From Bacteroidetes bacterium UBA6161 (GTDB lineage Bacteria; Bacteroidota; Bacteroidia; NS11-12g; UBA955), in contig DIUJ01000019.1 of the NCBI GenBank assembly GCA_002422315.1, positions 50,819-114,818 on the forward strand: 64,000 nucleotides of DNA. Reading direction: 5' to 3'. Positions 53,257 to 60,872 of this stretch are shown here, piece after piece. The notes under the pieces are model-generated. The model did no database searches, was not told the origin of the DNA, and saw only the letters and a program-made list of their open reading frames with translations. Both the position numbers and the translations under genes were made by a program. Every line of letters begins with the position of its first letter. Position 1 is the stretch's first letter.

Positions 53257-55658
53257 AGTTATACCCTAGCAACATAGACTCCCTAATTGGATTTGACGAA
53301 ATTAAAATTAAACTTGGGTATTACACACAAACAGAACTTGCTAGAAAAAAAAGTATAAACTTAAAACCTAGTAGCAATAAAAAACTGATAGAAAAGCAAC
53401 TTCTACAAACTACCGAAATGGGATTGCTTTTAAAGGCGGTTTCCTTACCTAGCCTTAGTTTTGTCGATATTTTAAAAGCAGATCTAGAGATAGAATCTAC
53501 AGATGGGAAAATTCCAACAATGGAGTTTCTGGTTCCACTAAAATTCTTCCTTGCAGATAGCTTTGTTTTTTTCAATTTCTTCGAAGATGTAAAGCATTCT
53601 TATTCTGGAATATCAGAGTTTTCTAAGGACTTAGAACTACCTATTTCTCTATTTGAATGGTTGGATAAAATTATAGACTCTGAAGGCAAATTAAACCCCA
53701 ATGCTAGCCCTGAGTTAAAAAGAATAATTGATGAAATAATAGACAAAGAGAAAGAAATCAGAAAAATACTAAATAATAGATTTGAGGTTGCAAGAAAAAA
53801 TGGCTGGGCTGGCGACACAGAAATAACTATCAGAAATGATAGATTAGTTATCCCTATTGTATCTGAATTCAAAAAAAAGATTCCAGGATTTGTACATGAC
53901 GTTTCTGCATCTGGCAAATATTTATACATTGAACCTTTAGAATGTTTTGAAGAAAACAATAGATTAAGGGAACTATACATAGCCCGTAAAAAAGAAATTG
54001 ACCGTATACTTCGCAAAACAGGCCAAATCATAGGAGACAACCAAGGTGATTTAAAAAAATTAATACATTATTGGGTTCAATTTGATTTTGTTTCTGCCAA
54101 ATCAAAACTTAGTAAAGAACTAGAAAGCAATGTTCCTGAAAGCAGCGAAAAAGCAATGCTAAGGCTTATAGATGCCGTGAACCCAGTATTGAAGATAAAC
54201 TTAGCTGAAAAAAACAACAACCAAAAGGCTATTCCAAATAGTTTTAAATTAGATTCAGAAAATAGGATTTTATTAATCTCAGGTCCCAATGCAGGGGGGA
54301 AATCTGTTCTTCTAAAAACCACTGCCCTATTGCAGATAATGTACCAAAGTGGCTTGCCTATTACAGCAGCTAAAAGTTCAGAATTATTTGTTTACGAGTC
54401 GCTTTTCGTAGAACTATCCGACAACCAATCTATAGAAAACAACTTAAGTACCTATAGCGCACACCTTACAAACATGCGTTATATTTTAGAAAATGCGGAT
54501 GAGAATACCCTTTTTATATTAGATGAATTAGGCAGCGGTACAGACCCAATGTATGGAGGACCGCTAGCAGAAGCTATGCTCGAAAAACTCGTAAAATCTA
54601 AAGCCAAAGGAATTGTAACAACTCACTTAGGTAGCCTTAAAAATTTACCAAAAAACATGCCTTCGCTCGTAAATGCTAGCATGCAATACGACCCAGAAGA
54701 CCTAAAACCATTGTTCAAACTTGTGGTTGGAAGACCAGGAAGTTCCTTTGCTTTTGAACTTGCCCAAAACCTTGGTTTTAGTGAAGAAATATTAAAAAGA
54801 GCAAAACTAAAATTAAAAGAAGCAGGATTTGTAGACCTAGATGATATGCAATTAAACATTGAAAAGCTATCTATTGAACTAGAGAAATCCAAACAAAAAA
54901 TTAACCAAAAAGAGGAACATCTTGAAAAATTAACCAAAGAATACCAATTGCTTAAAAAAACCTTAGATGAAAAAAAGGCCGAAATACTAAAACAAGCCAG
55001 ACAAAAAGCTATTGGAATACTTGGAGAAGCAGATGTAATGCTCCAAAAAACAAAGTCATTACAAAAAAACAAAGCTCCAGGACAAGAATTGGAGCAAATC
55101 AAAAAACAAATACAGACACTTGGTGAAAAACAAAATACAGAAATAAAAAAAATTGAAGTAAAAAATCCAAAACCTACGGAAATAGATATTATAGAAAATG
55201 CTCCATTAAAAATTGGAGATAAGGTAAGGCTAATAGATACCGACCAAACTGGAGAGGTAATAGGAATTAAAGGAAAAAAAATACAGGTACTTATTGGAGA
55301 CTTCCAAACCTTAGTAGATAAAGTTAAAGTTGGAAAACTAAAAAACCAACAATTAAAAAAAGGCCAAAAGAAAAACCAAAGTTATTCTGACACTATAATT
55401 CAAAAACAAAAAGAATTTAAAAGCACTTTAGACCTAAGAGGAGAAAGAGGGGATATCGCATTGCTTAGATTCGAAAAATGGCTAGACAATGCATACTTAC
55501 TTGGGATTAATCAAATAAAAGTAATACATGGCAGAGGAGATGGTATTCTAAAAAAACTTATTGCTGAATTTTTAAAAACTCACCACTCTGTGAAAAAATG
55601 GGAATACGAAAACCAAGATATGGGAGGGGACGGAGCAACCAATATTTTCTTAAAGTAA
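53253..55658 (+). CDS. mutS2: MutS2, MutS-family ATPase with Smr domain
   Basis: The 801-residue protein lacks the MutS mismatch-reading N-terminal domain. It has a helical core, the ATPase with Walker A GPNAGGKS (344-351), and Walker B ILDELGSGTDPMYGG near 427. A long coiled coil follows (about 530-620). The C-terminal Smr nuclease-like domain (LDLRGERGDIALLRFEKW, then KVIHGRGDGILKKL) is typical of MutS2. Described roles are suppression of homologous recombination and rescue or splitting of collided ribosomes. Confidence 0.95.
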   Translation: MKLYPSNIDSLIGFDEIKIKLGYYTQTELARKKSINLKPSSNKKLIEKQLLQTTEMGLLLKAVSLPSLSFVDILKADLEIESTDGKIPTMEFLVPLKFFLADSFVFFNFFEDVKHSYSGISEFSKDLELPISLFEWLDKIIDSEGKLNPNASPELKRIIDEIIDKEKEIRKILNNRFEVARKNGWAGDTEITIRNDRLVIPIVSEFKKKIPGFVHDVSASGKYLYIEPLECFEENNRLRELYIARKKEIDRILRKTGQIIGDNQGDLKKLIHYWVQFDFVSAKSKLSKELESNVPESSEKAMLRLIDAVNPVLKINLAEKNNNQKAIPNSFKLDSENRILLISGPNAGGKSVLLKTTALLQIMYQSGLPITAAKSSELFVYESLFVELSDNQSIENNLSTYSAHLTNMRYILENADENTLFILDELGSGTDPMYGGPLAEAMLEKLVKSKAKGIVTTHLGSLKNLPKNMPSLVNASMQYDPEDLKPLFKLVVGRPGSSFAFELAQNLGFSEEILKRAKLKLKEAGFVDLDDMQLNIEKLSIELEKSKQKINQKEEHLEKLTKEYQLLKKTLDEKKAEILKQARQKAIGILGEADVMLQKTKSLQKNKAPGQELEQIKKQIQTLGEKQNTEIKKIEVKNPKPTEIDIIENAPLKIGDKVRLIDTDQTGEVIGIKGKKIQVLIGDFQTLVDKVKVGKLKNQQLKKGQKKNQSYSDTIIQKQKEFKSTLDLRGERGDIALLRFEKWLDNAYLLGINQIKVIHGRGDGILKKLIAEFLKTHHSVKKWEYENQDMGGDGATNIFLK

Positions 55659-55672
55659 ACAAATATAAGCTT

Positions 55673-55754
55673 GTAACATTAAAAAAACACCCCATTAACA
55701 TTCTCTTAACCTAATATACACAAAGGTTTAATATGACTGTAACATTCTCGTAAC
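55673..55754 (+). promoter_or_regulatory. Pho-box-like array, half-sites phased at 11 bp
   Basis: Pentamers starting at 55673, 55684, 55695, 55706, 55717, 55728, 55739 and 55750 read GTAAC, AAAAC, TTAAC, TTAAC, TACAC, TTAAT, GTAAC and GTAAC. All positions are exactly 11 bp apart; five are full (G/T)TAAC and the others partial. The 11-mer continuation ACATTCTC is identical at 55695 and 55739. PhoB/PhoP response regulators bind such direct repeats (TTAACA-like in Bacillus). The last site ends 10 bp before the -7-like GACTTTTG, as in a classical Pho promoter. Confidence 0.7.
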
Positions 55755-55764
55755 TGCACCAAAC

Positions 55765-55772
55765 GACTTTTG
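55765..55772 (+). promoter_or_regulatory. -7-like element of the TonB receptor gene
   Basis: GACTTTTG differs from TAnnTTTG at one base and ends 21 bp before the ATG. No TTG lies at -33 spacing; the Pho-like half-sites occupy that region, as expected of an activator-dependent promoter. Confidence 0.5.
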
Positions 55773-55793
55773 CATGCAGAAAACGAGAAAAAA

Positions 55794-58637
55794 ATGAGAA
55801 AATTAAGTCTTTATGTTTTACTTACATTATTAAGCCTTGGAGCTTCCGCACAAACGGGAGTTATAAAAGGTTTGATTTTGGATCAAGAAAACAAATTGGA
55901 AATTATTGGGGCTAGTGTAATGCCTCGGGGAGGGCTTTCGGGTGTAAACACCAATATCGATGGTGTATTTATTCTAAAAAATCAAAAAGCCGGCAAATTA
56001 ATCCTTGACATAAGCTACATAGGCTATGAAAAACTTGCTTACGAAGTTAATGTTCTTGCAAACGATACAACTTTTGTAACCATAGAACTTAAAAATGAAG
56101 CAAAATCACTTAAGATTGCGAAAGTAAAAGGAGAAAGAAATACACACACAGAACAAGCAGTTGTAACAGAAGTTAAACAATCTCAACAAGTTGTAAACGC
56201 AGTAAGTAGCGAACAAATTAAAAAATCTCAAGACAATAATGCAGCACAAGTTGTACAAAGAATACCAGGTGTAACTGTAGTAGACAATCGCTTTGTGATG
56301 ATAAGAGGACTAAGCGAGAGGTACAACAATGTATTAATAAACAATGTTGTTGCACCAAGTACAGAAGTTGACAGACGAACCTTCTCTTTTGACCTTATTT
56401 CGAGTGGTGCCTTAGACAGAATGCTTATATACAAATCCGGTAACCCTGAAATGCCAGGGGATTTTGCGGGTGGTATTATTAAGATTTACACAATCGAAAA
56501 TGTAAGCAAAAACTATACACATTTTAATATGGGCTTAGGCTACAGAGGGGGGACTACCTTTACGCCATACGAACAAAGCGAAGGATCTAAAACAGATTTT
56601 CTGGGTTTCGACAATAGTTTCAGACCTTTATCTGGCGCTTTCCCTACTACAGAGTCTTTTCAAACAACTGGAAGAAATTCTGCTTTTAGAATGAATGCTG
56701 CTCACACTCTTCCCAATAACTTTACAACACAAGCAAGCAGAACAACACCAGACATGAGCTTTGGCTTAAACACGGGTAGATTGTTTAAAATAAAAAATAT
56801 AGAGGTAAGCGCAATCAACAATATAAACTACTCTATAAGTTATCTAAACTACGAAAGAGATTTTAACAGATATTTTGAATGGGTAGACCAAGAACAGCCT
56901 ATCTTAAATAGATTTAACTATGTAGATCAAAATTTTCAAAAAGATGTAAAAATAAACATCCTATCTAACTGGGTATTTAAGATTAACCAAAACAACAAAA
57001 TCAAATTCAAAAACCTATTCAACCAAATTGGAGAAAACGAAACTATTATTCGTAACGGTATAGACTTTATACAAGAAGATAAAGGTGACCTTAGAAACTA
57101 TTTGTTGGGATACAGAAGCAGAAGTATATACACAGGACAGTTAGAAGGAAACCATATCATAGATTCTGTTCAAACTATAAACTGGGTAGGAGGTTTTTCT
57201 TACTTGAACGAAAGCGAACCAGACCTAAGAAGGTTTAGAACTTTCAGACCACCAAATTCTACAGAAAATGAAGGCTATCAAATGCAATTGCCTCCTTCTT
57301 CTAACCTTTTTGAAACAGGAAGATACTTTGGAAAACTAGATGAAAAAAGTTTTAGCCACGGTTTAGACTATATTTATAAACTAGGCAAAAGTTCAGCAGA
57401 CAAAGACGAAAGTAGTCAAAAATTACAAGTTGGATATTATACCGACTACAGAACCCGTGAATTTAGTTCAAGATATTTCTCCTATTTGTACCCAGGATTC
57501 TTTGACCCAGCTCAAGGAGAAATAATCAAAAGACTACCACTTGACCAAATTTTCGCTAATGAAAACATCAAAACCACAGATGGCTTGATATTAGAAGAAG
57601 GTACAAGACCTATAGATTCCTATACTGCTTCAAATTTCCTAACCGCTGCCTATGCTCAAATTAATCTTAACCCAACTAAAAAACTAAATATCTCAGGTGG
57701 AATTAGATTGGAGCATAACATTCAAACTATGAAAAGTAGAGATGATTTTGGTTTAATCACTGTAGAAAATCCTGTAACATCTCCTCTCCCACTTATTAAT
57801 TTAGGATATAGCTTTACTGAGAAAACCAAACTTAGAGCAAGCTACAGCAGAACTATTAACAGACCAGAGTTTAGAGAATTAGCACCATTCTTGTTCTACG
57901 ATTACAAATTAGAAGCAGGTAGAGTAGGTAACCCAAATCTTAAAACAGCAACTATTGACAACTTCGACCTAAGATACGAAGTGTACCCAAGACCAGGCGA
58001 AACAGTTAGTGTTGGAGTATTTTACAAAAACTTTACCAATCCAATTGAAAACAAAACCATTATAACTACTGAACAACCTACCTTCACATTTATTAATGCA
58101 GATAGGGCTACAAACTATGGTCTTGAAATAGAGTTGAGAAAATCATTGGAAGGTGTATTTATGAATAAATTTTTAGATAAACTTTCCTTTAATTTCAATG
58201 GTTCTTTAATAAAAAGCCAAGTGGATTTGGGTGTAGGTGCTGTAGCACAAAGCAGAGTTAGAGCCCTTCAAGGTCAGTCTCCTTTTATTCTTAATATGGC
58301 CATGAGTTACAACAATCCTAAAAAAGAAACAAACGTTACTTTAGTATACAACATTTTTGGAGATAGAATATACTCTGTAGGAGATGTACTCTTCCCTACT
58401 ATTTACGAAAGATCTAGACACAGCCTTGATTTCACTTTAAATACTAAACTTCAAAAAGGTATTACTTTTAAATTCGGTGTTCAAGACGTGTTAAACTTTG
58501 CATACAGATTCTACCAAGACTCAGATAGAGACGAAAAAATTACAGATAAAGACCACAGTATAGTAAGCTACAGAAGAGGTTCTTACTTCAGCTTTGGCTT
58601 TAGCTTTGACATATCAGGAAACAAAACCAAAAGATAA
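55794..58637 (+). CDS. TonB-dependent receptor with carboxypeptidase-like N-terminal domain
   Basis: This 947-residue outer-membrane receptor has a signal peptide (MRKLSLYVLLTLLSLGASAQ). A carboxypeptidase-regulatory-like domain (about 22-105, GVIKGLILDQENKLEIIGAS) precedes the plug, which contains NAAQVVQRIPGVTVVDNRF and MIRGLSERYNNVLINNV. The 22-strand barrel region contains RASYSRTINRPEFRELAPFL. The end (FSFGFSFDISGNKTKR) has a short basic tail after the last strand. ATG 55794 gives the signal peptide. No SusD gene follows; a surface-type lipoprotein does, 14 bp later. Substrate unknown; the promoter suggests phosphate-related uptake. Confidence 0.93.
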   Translation: MRKLSLYVLLTLLSLGASAQTGVIKGLILDQENKLEIIGASVMPRGGLSGVNTNIDGVFILKNQKAGKLILDISYIGYEKLAYEVNVLANDTTFVTIELKNEAKSLKIAKVKGERNTHTEQAVVTEVKQSQQVVNAVSSEQIKKSQDNNAAQVVQRIPGVTVVDNRFVMIRGLSERYNNVLINNVVAPSTEVDRRTFSFDLISSGALDRMLIYKSGNPEMPGDFAGGIIKIYTIENVSKNYTHFNMGLGYRGGTTFTPYEQSEGSKTDFLGFDNSFRPLSGAFPTTESFQTTGRNSAFRMNAAHTLPNNFTTQASRTTPDMSFGLNTGRLFKIKNIEVSAINNINYSISYLNYERDFNRYFEWVDQEQPILNRFNYVDQNFQKDVKINILSNWVFKINQNNKIKFKNLFNQIGENETIIRNGIDFIQEDKGDLRNYLLGYRSRSIYTGQLEGNHIIDSVQTINWVGGFSYLNESEPDLRRFRTFRPPNSTENEGYQMQLPPSSNLFETGRYFGKLDEKSFSHGLDYIYKLGKSSADKDESSQKLQVGYYTDYRTREFSSRYFSYLYPGFFDPAQGEIIKRLPLDQIFANENIKTTDGLILEEGTRPIDSYTASNFLTAAYAQINLNPTKKLNISGGIRLEHNIQTMKSRDDFGLITVENPVTSPLPLINLGYSFTEKTKLRASYSRTINRPEFRELAPFLFYDYKLEAGRVGNPNLKTATIDNFDLRYEVYPRPGETVSVGVFYKNFTNPIENKTIITTEQPTFTFINADRATNYGLEIELRKSLEGVFMNKFLDKLSFNFNGSLIKSQVDLGVGAVAQSRVRALQGQSPFILNMAMSYNNPKKETNVTLVYNIFGDRIYSVGDVLFPTIYERSRHSLDFTLNTKLQKGITFKFGVQDVLNFAYRFYQDSDRDEKITDKDHSIVSYRRGSYFSFGFSFDISGNKTKR

Positions 58638-58651
58638 ACTATATTAAAACT

Positions 58652-60061
58652 ATGAAAAAAACAATGTTATTAATTGGAGCAGCATTATTATTTGCAACTT
58701 CATGTAAAGACGAAGAACCTATTGTACCACCAACTCCAGACACTAACAATCTTGTAGAACTTAGTGGTGAATTGGAAACTCAAACACTTACTGCCGACAA
58801 AAAATACCTTATTAAAGGGCAAGTTTTTGTAAGAGATGGTAAAGTATTAACCGTTCAACCAGGAACTGTAGTTTTTGGTGACAAAAGAACAAGAGGAGTA
58901 TTAGTAATTGACAAAGGTGGAAAATTAGAAGCAGTTGGAACAGCAGACAAACCTATTGTATTTACTTCTAACCAAGAAGCTGGAATTAGAGACAGAGGCG
59001 ACTGGGGAGGCTTAGTAATGCTAGGAAGAGCTAACACTAACCAACCTGACCCAGCAATTGAAGGTATTACACCTGCAGTAACTTTTGGTACTTTAAATAG
59101 TTCTGCTAACAATACTGAGAGTTCTGGTACTTTAAAATATGTGAGAGTTGAGTTTGCAGGTATTGAATTAACTCCAAACAACGAAACTAACTCTATAACT
59201 ATGGGTGCTCTTGGAAGCGGTACTACTATGGAATACGTAATGGTATCCTTTGGTGGAGACGATGGTTTTGAGTGGTTTGGTGGAACTAACAATGGTAAAT
59301 ACCTTATCTCTCATGCTACTTGGGATGACGACTTTGACGTAGACTTTGGATACAGCGGAAACGTTCAGTTTGCTCTAGCTAACCGTTACCCAGGTTTTGC
59401 AGACCAGTCTCAATCTAATGGTTTTGAGTGCGACAATGGACCAAACGACAACGATGTTGAGCCATACACTACTGGTACTTTCTCAAACGTTACTGTAATA
59501 GGACCAATCCTTAATGGTAGCTCTGTAAGCAATGCAAACTTTGCTCATGCAATTGACCTTAGAAGAAGAACTGCTGTTACAATTGCAAACTCTGTTTTCA
59601 CTGGTTTCCCAATTGGTGTTAGAATGAACCAACCTTCTGTTTACGAACAATACAGTGTAAAACAAAATGGTGCCCTTGTAAACAATATACTTGTTGCAAG
59701 ATCTAGCGCTAGTTATGCTGTTGGTTCTGGCGTAGTTGCAGACAGTGTGAAAAATTATTGGACTGCAAACAATACTACAATAGGAGTTAGTGCTTTCTCT
59801 GATTCATTGAGTACAGTTCTTGGATTTAAATCTAGCATTTTCTTCCCTAAAGGTGCTTTAGCAACTGGTTATGCTACCTCTCCAGACTTTACTGTAACTT
59901 CTGGAACTCTTACAAGTGGTGCTAGCTTTACTCACCCTAAGTTTGACGAAAGCAATAGAAGTAGTTTCTTCAACAAATCTGTGCAACATATTGGTGCATT
60001 TGGTTCAACAAACTGGGCTGCTGGTTGGGCAGAATTTAATCCAGTGGATAAAGCCTATTAA
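58652..60061 (+). CDS. Lipoprotein with beta-helix-like repeats, partner of the TonB receptor
   Basis: The 469-residue protein has a lipoprotein signal (MKKTMLLIGAALLFATSC, Cys18). A Pro/Thr/Asp-rich spacer and a Gly/Asn/Thr-rich beta domain follow. That domain contains DKKYLIKGQVFVRDGKVLTV, GDWGGLVMLGRANTN, SFGGDDGFEWFGGT and ATWDDDFDVDFGYSGNVQF, reminiscent of right-handed beta-helix proteins. Asp-rich turns (DDGFEWF, WDDDFDVDFG, DNGPNDNDVE) could bind cations. In databases such proteins are sometimes misnamed 'multidrug transporter'. It is co-transcribed with the receptor (14-bp gap) and may serve as its surface lid or ligand-capture protein. Confidence 0.85.
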   Translation: MKKTMLLIGAALLFATSCKDEEPIVPPTPDTNNLVELSGELETQTLTADKKYLIKGQVFVRDGKVLTVQPGTVVFGDKRTRGVLVIDKGGKLEAVGTADKPIVFTSNQEAGIRDRGDWGGLVMLGRANTNQPDPAIEGITPAVTFGTLNSSANNTESSGTLKYVRVEFAGIELTPNNETNSITMGALGSGTTMEYVMVSFGGDDGFEWFGGTNNGKYLISHATWDDDFDVDFGYSGNVQFALANRYPGFADQSQSNGFECDNGPNDNDVEPYTTGTFSNVTVIGPILNGSSVSNANFAHAIDLRRRTAVTIANSVFTGFPIGVRMNQPSVYEQYSVKQNGALVNNILVARSSASYAVGSGVVADSVKNYWTANNTTIGVSAFSDSLSTVLGFKSSIFFPKGALATGYATSPDFTVTSGTLTSGASFTHPKFDESNRSSFFNKSVQHIGAFGSTNWAAGWAEFNPVDKAY

Positions 60062-60100
60062 TTAAACATTGATTAAACACAATATAAAGATCTCGTTTTC

Positions 60101-60143
60101 AAAAAAGACTTTGTCCTCCTACGGGAGGGCAGGTCTTTTTTTT
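60101..60143 (+). terminator. Terminator after the receptor/lipoprotein pair
   Basis: AAAAAAGAC at 60101-60109 pairs with GTCTTTTTT from 60133, and the inner CCTCC (60115-60119) with GGAGG (60124-60128) around loop TACG. Four or five unpaired bases on each side form an internal bulge. A T-tract follows. Confidence 0.75.
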
Positions 60144-60162
60144 TATAAAGCCTATTAACCAA

Positions 60163-60783
60163 ATGAAAAATTTAAAAATATCCTCCTTTATGGTTTCTGC
60201 ATTGGCGCTATTTTTGCTCCTTGCTTGCTCCCAAAACAACATCAATTTAGAAAATTTTGATGCGAATAAAACTCTTCAATTAAGCGAAAAAACAGACTTT
60301 ATACATTCCATTATTCGACACCATGGAAAACTTGCCCCAAAAGCAACACAAGAAACAAAATTCCAAAGTTCTTTTGATAGTTTCTACCTTAAAGAAGAAA
60401 AAAGAATTGAGTTAGTTTATTTTGTAAAAAAACATACAGATGATTTTTCTTATGCGCTAACCTATAGGATTATGCCTAGTATTAAACTAAAAAAAGCAGC
60501 TACCGCTATCCGTTTCAAAACCGATGTAAACGGAGAAATTACACACTATGAAGAAGTGTTTAGAACATGGAAAATGGAGGAAAAGAAGCTTAAAACCAAA
60601 GGCGACAAACTGTTTACTTTACTCCTAGAAGGCAAAGATTTGACTCCCTTTTACAACCAAAATTCTGGCACAGAAGAATGGATAGAATTCCCAGATGAAC
60701 ATGTAAGTTTCGATATACAAAAAAGAACATGGATCTCCAGCTTAGATGATCCTTTGAAAGAATATTACAACATGAAAGACTAG
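60163..60783 (+). CDS. Small lipoprotein of unknown function
   Basis: The 206-residue protein has a lipoprotein signal (SSFMVSALALFLLLAC, lipidated Cys22). A basic, mixed alpha/beta body follows, with phrases KTDFIHSIIRHHGKLAPKA, FSYALTYRIMPSIKLKKAAT and VSFDIQKRTWISSLDDPLKE. I do not recognise a family. It lies 101 bp after the receptor-partner lipoprotein, beyond a terminator, with no clear promoter of its own. It may therefore be expressed by read-through from the Pho-like promoter. Confidence 0.7.
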   Translation: MKNLKISSFMVSALALFLLLACSQNNINLENFDANKTLQLSEKTDFIHSIIRHHGKLAPKATQETKFQSSFDSFYLKEEKRIELVYFVKKHTDDFSYALTYRIMPSIKLKKAATAIRFKTDVNGEITHYEEVFRTWKMEEKKLKTKGDKLFTLLLEGKDLTPFYNQNSGTEEWIEFPDEHVSFDIQKRTWISSLDDPLKEYYNMKD

Positions 60784-60789
60784 TATTTT

Positions 60790-60812
60790 AAAGCCCTCTA
60801 AGGGCTTTTTTG
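60790..60812 (+). terminator. Terminator after the small lipoprotein gene
   Basis: AAAGCCCT (60790-60797) and AGGGCTTT (60801-60808) pair perfectly around a CTA loop, followed by T residues. Confidence 0.88.
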
Positions 60813-60846
60813 TTGTAGTATTGGCAATACATTTTCATTACATTTG
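60813..60846 (+). promoter_or_regulatory. Promoter of the fused E1 gene
   Basis: TTG (60813-60815), a 23-bp spacer and TACATTTG (60839-60846) match the Bacteroidota consensus and end 26 bp before the ATG at 60873. Confidence 0.6.
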
Positions 60847-60872
60847 CCCGATAAATAAAGGCAACAAAAGAG

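Noticed and set aside
54623..55102. 159-codon minus-strand open frame
   Set aside because: Antisense to mutS2; Ser/Phe/Cys-rich composition is an artefact of the opposite strand.
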